Shown here: positions 5,600 to 6,661 of the stretch, in pieces
Position numbering within the stretch: the stretch's first letter is position 1
Layout: the number at the start of each line of letters is the position of its first letter
NCBI GenBank assembly: GCA_017453705.1
Contig: JAFTEK010000009.1
Span: 1-6,661 of the forward strand
DNA from: Treponema sp.
Lineage (GTDB): Bacteria > Spirochaetota > Spirochaetia > Treponematales > Treponemataceae
Direction of reading: 5' to 3'
DNA: 6,661 nt
Made by a program: the position numbers and the translations under genes
Notes under the pieces: generated by a model
Database searches by the model: none
The model's input: the letters and a program-made list of their open reading frames with translations, nothing else
What the model was told of the DNA's origin: nothing

Positions 5600-6661
5600 A
5601 TGAGTTTGACACTTAATGACATCAAGCACCCGAAGATTAAGGCTTGGGTTGACGAATGTGTTAAGATGTGTGAGCCTGACAATGTTGTTGTCGTTGACGG
5701 TTCAAAAGAAGAGTACGACCGCCTGATGCAGGAGTGCGTGAAGAAAGGCCTTGCGACCCCGCTCAAGAAGAAGGAGAACAGCTTCCTTTTCCGCTCCCTG
5801 CCTTCCGATGTTGCCCGCGTCGAGTCACGCACGTTCATTTCTTCCGTCAAGGAAGAGGATGCTGGTCCCACCAACCACTGGATTGATCCCAAAGAACTCA
5901 AGGTTACGATGAAGGGCCTGTACAAGGGCTGCATGCACGGCCGCACGATGTACGTCATCCCCTTCTGCATGGGACCCCTCGGCAGCCCCATCTCCAAGAA
6001 CGGCATTGAGCTGACCGACTCCGAGTACGTCGTCCTGAACATGGACATCATGACCCGCGCCGGAAAGAAAGTCCTTGACATCTTCAATGCAGATGCGAAC
6101 GCTGAGTTCGTTCCCTGCCTCCACTCTGTCGGAAAGCCGCTGAACAACGGTGAGAGCGACAACGGCATCTGGCCCTGTGCCGACGTTGAGCACAAGTACA
6201 TCACCCAGTTCCCCGAGGAGCGCCTGATCTGGTCCTACGGCTCAGGATACGGCGGAAACGCCCTGCTCGGAAAGAAGTGCTTCGCCCTCCGCATTGCGAC
6301 CGTTCTGGCCCGCGACGAAGGCTGGCTCGCCGAGCACATGCTCATCCTCAAGCTGACGAACCCCGAGGGCAAGGTCAAGTACGTGACCGGCGCCTTCCCG
6401 TCAGCCTGCGGCAAGACGAACCTCGCCATGCTTATCCCGACGATCCCCGGCTGGAAGGTCGAGACGATCGGTGACGACATCGCCTGGATGAAGTTCGGCG
6501 ATGACGGACGCCTCTATGCAATCAACCCCGAGGCCGGATTCTTCGGCGTTGCTCCCGGAACTTCCGCCGAGTCCAACAAGAACGCCCTCGTTTCCGCCGA
6601 GAAGAACACGATCTACACCAACTGCGCCCTCACCGAGGACGGAGATGTCTGGTGGGAAGGA
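5600..6661 (+). CDS. pckG: Phosphoenolpyruvate carboxykinase (GTP), N-terminal 354 residues
   Basis: The frame is open from ATG 5600 to the window end, giving 354 complete codons of an enzyme that is usually about 600 residues; the gene continues outside. It interconverts oxaloacetate + GTP and PEP + CO2 + GDP in the cytosol. In fermenting anaerobes it often runs toward CO2 fixation to oxaloacetate, leading to succinate. The class is GTP-type, not ATP-type. Visible motifs are VARVESRT (71-78, PEP-site arginine region), [11 protein letters not shown] (217-227, substrate and Mn site, Lys226), His246 in EHMLI (Mn ligand), the P-loop FPSACGKTN (266-274) with active-site Cys270 and Lys272, and kinase-2 GDDIAW (291-296, Asp293). 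These positions run a constant 18 below rat cytosolic PEPCK numbering as I recall it. The guanine-binding region lies beyond the window. AGGAG sits 7 nt upstream. Codons are strongly C-ending; Ile ATA and Arg AGA/AGG are absent although common in the neighbouring genes, a sign of high expression. Its own promoter and leader make it separate from uup. Confidence 0.97.
   Translation, partial: MSLTLNDIKHPKIKAWVDECVKMCEPDNVVVVDGSKEEYDRLMQECVKKGLATPLKKKENSFLFRSLPSDVARVESRTFISSVKEEDAGPTNHWIDPKELKVTMKGLYKGCMHGRTMYVIPFCMGPLGSPISKNGIELTDSEYVVLNMDIMTRAGKKVLDIFNADANAEFVPCLHSVGKPLNNGESDNGIWPCADVEHKYITQFPEERLIWSYGSGYGGNALLGKKCFALRIATVLARDEGWLAEHMLILKLTNPEGKVKYVTGAFPSACGKTNLAMLIPTIPGWKVETIGDDIAWMKFGDDGRLYAINPEAGFFGVAPGTSAESNKNALVSAEKNTIYTNCALTEDGDVWWEG

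Noticed and set aside
5433..5603. Stop-codon read-through of uup into a 56-residue in-frame extension
   Set aside because: The frame is open to 5601, but a stretch of this length is not rare by chance. It would cover the pckG promoter and leader, and uup already has a complete C-terminal coiled coil.
5578..6204. Minus-strand ORF (208 codons) opposite pckG
   Set aside because: It is a shadow of the strongly biased pckG codons. The + strand motifs are unambiguous.

Overview
The window looks like ordinary chromosome from a spirochaete, most likely a Treponema-type organism of intermediate G+C. The main pointer is the left-hand gene, which resembles the DUF115/MptE-like (motility accessory factor, Maf-like) proteins common in treponemes. 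A GTP-type PEP carboxykinase fits an anaerobic, CO2-fixing fermenter. The genus assignment is inferred from family recognition, not from a search. All genes lie on the + strand. I see no insertion sequence, integrase, phage gene, CRISPR array or rRNA.

Layout. (1) Bases 1-961: the 3' part of a DUF115/Maf-like gene whose start lies before the window. It carries a 7-G and a 7-T homopolymer run. (2) Bases 970-3180: a complete UvrD/PcrA-type superfamily 1 DNA helicase. It starts 8 nt after the previous stop and its Shine-Dalgarno overlaps that stop, so the two genes are probably co-transcribed and translationally coupled. (3) Bases 3181-3301: a spacer with a stem-loop that has no U-tract, then a good sigma70-type promoter. 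(4) Bases 3302-3374: tRNA-Ala (anticodon CGC), followed by a strong intrinsic terminator at 3409-3451. (5) Bases 3477-5432: an ABC-F ATPase of the Uup type. It has no visible Shine-Dalgarno, and an extended -10 element is placed so that transcription could begin at or very near the ATG (a possible leaderless mRNA). (6) Bases 5433-5599: a promoter and a structured leader of about 114 nt with two stem-loops and two possible mini-ORFs. (7) Bases 5600-6661: the first 354 codons of GTP-dependent PEP carboxykinase (pckG), cut by the window end. Its C-rich codon usage, unlike its neighbours', suggests high expression.

The genes form at least three transcription units (DUF115-helicase, tRNA-Ala, pckG) and probably a fourth for the ABC-F gene. 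They are housekeeping functions: surface or flagellar modification (tentative), DNA repair/replication, translation, ribosome-associated ATPase, and central carbon metabolism. I found no convincing new multi-gene system. The points worth a second look are the slippage-prone G7 tract, the possible leaderless uup mRNA, the structured pckG leader, and an anti-Shine-Dalgarno-like sequence in the tRNA trailer.
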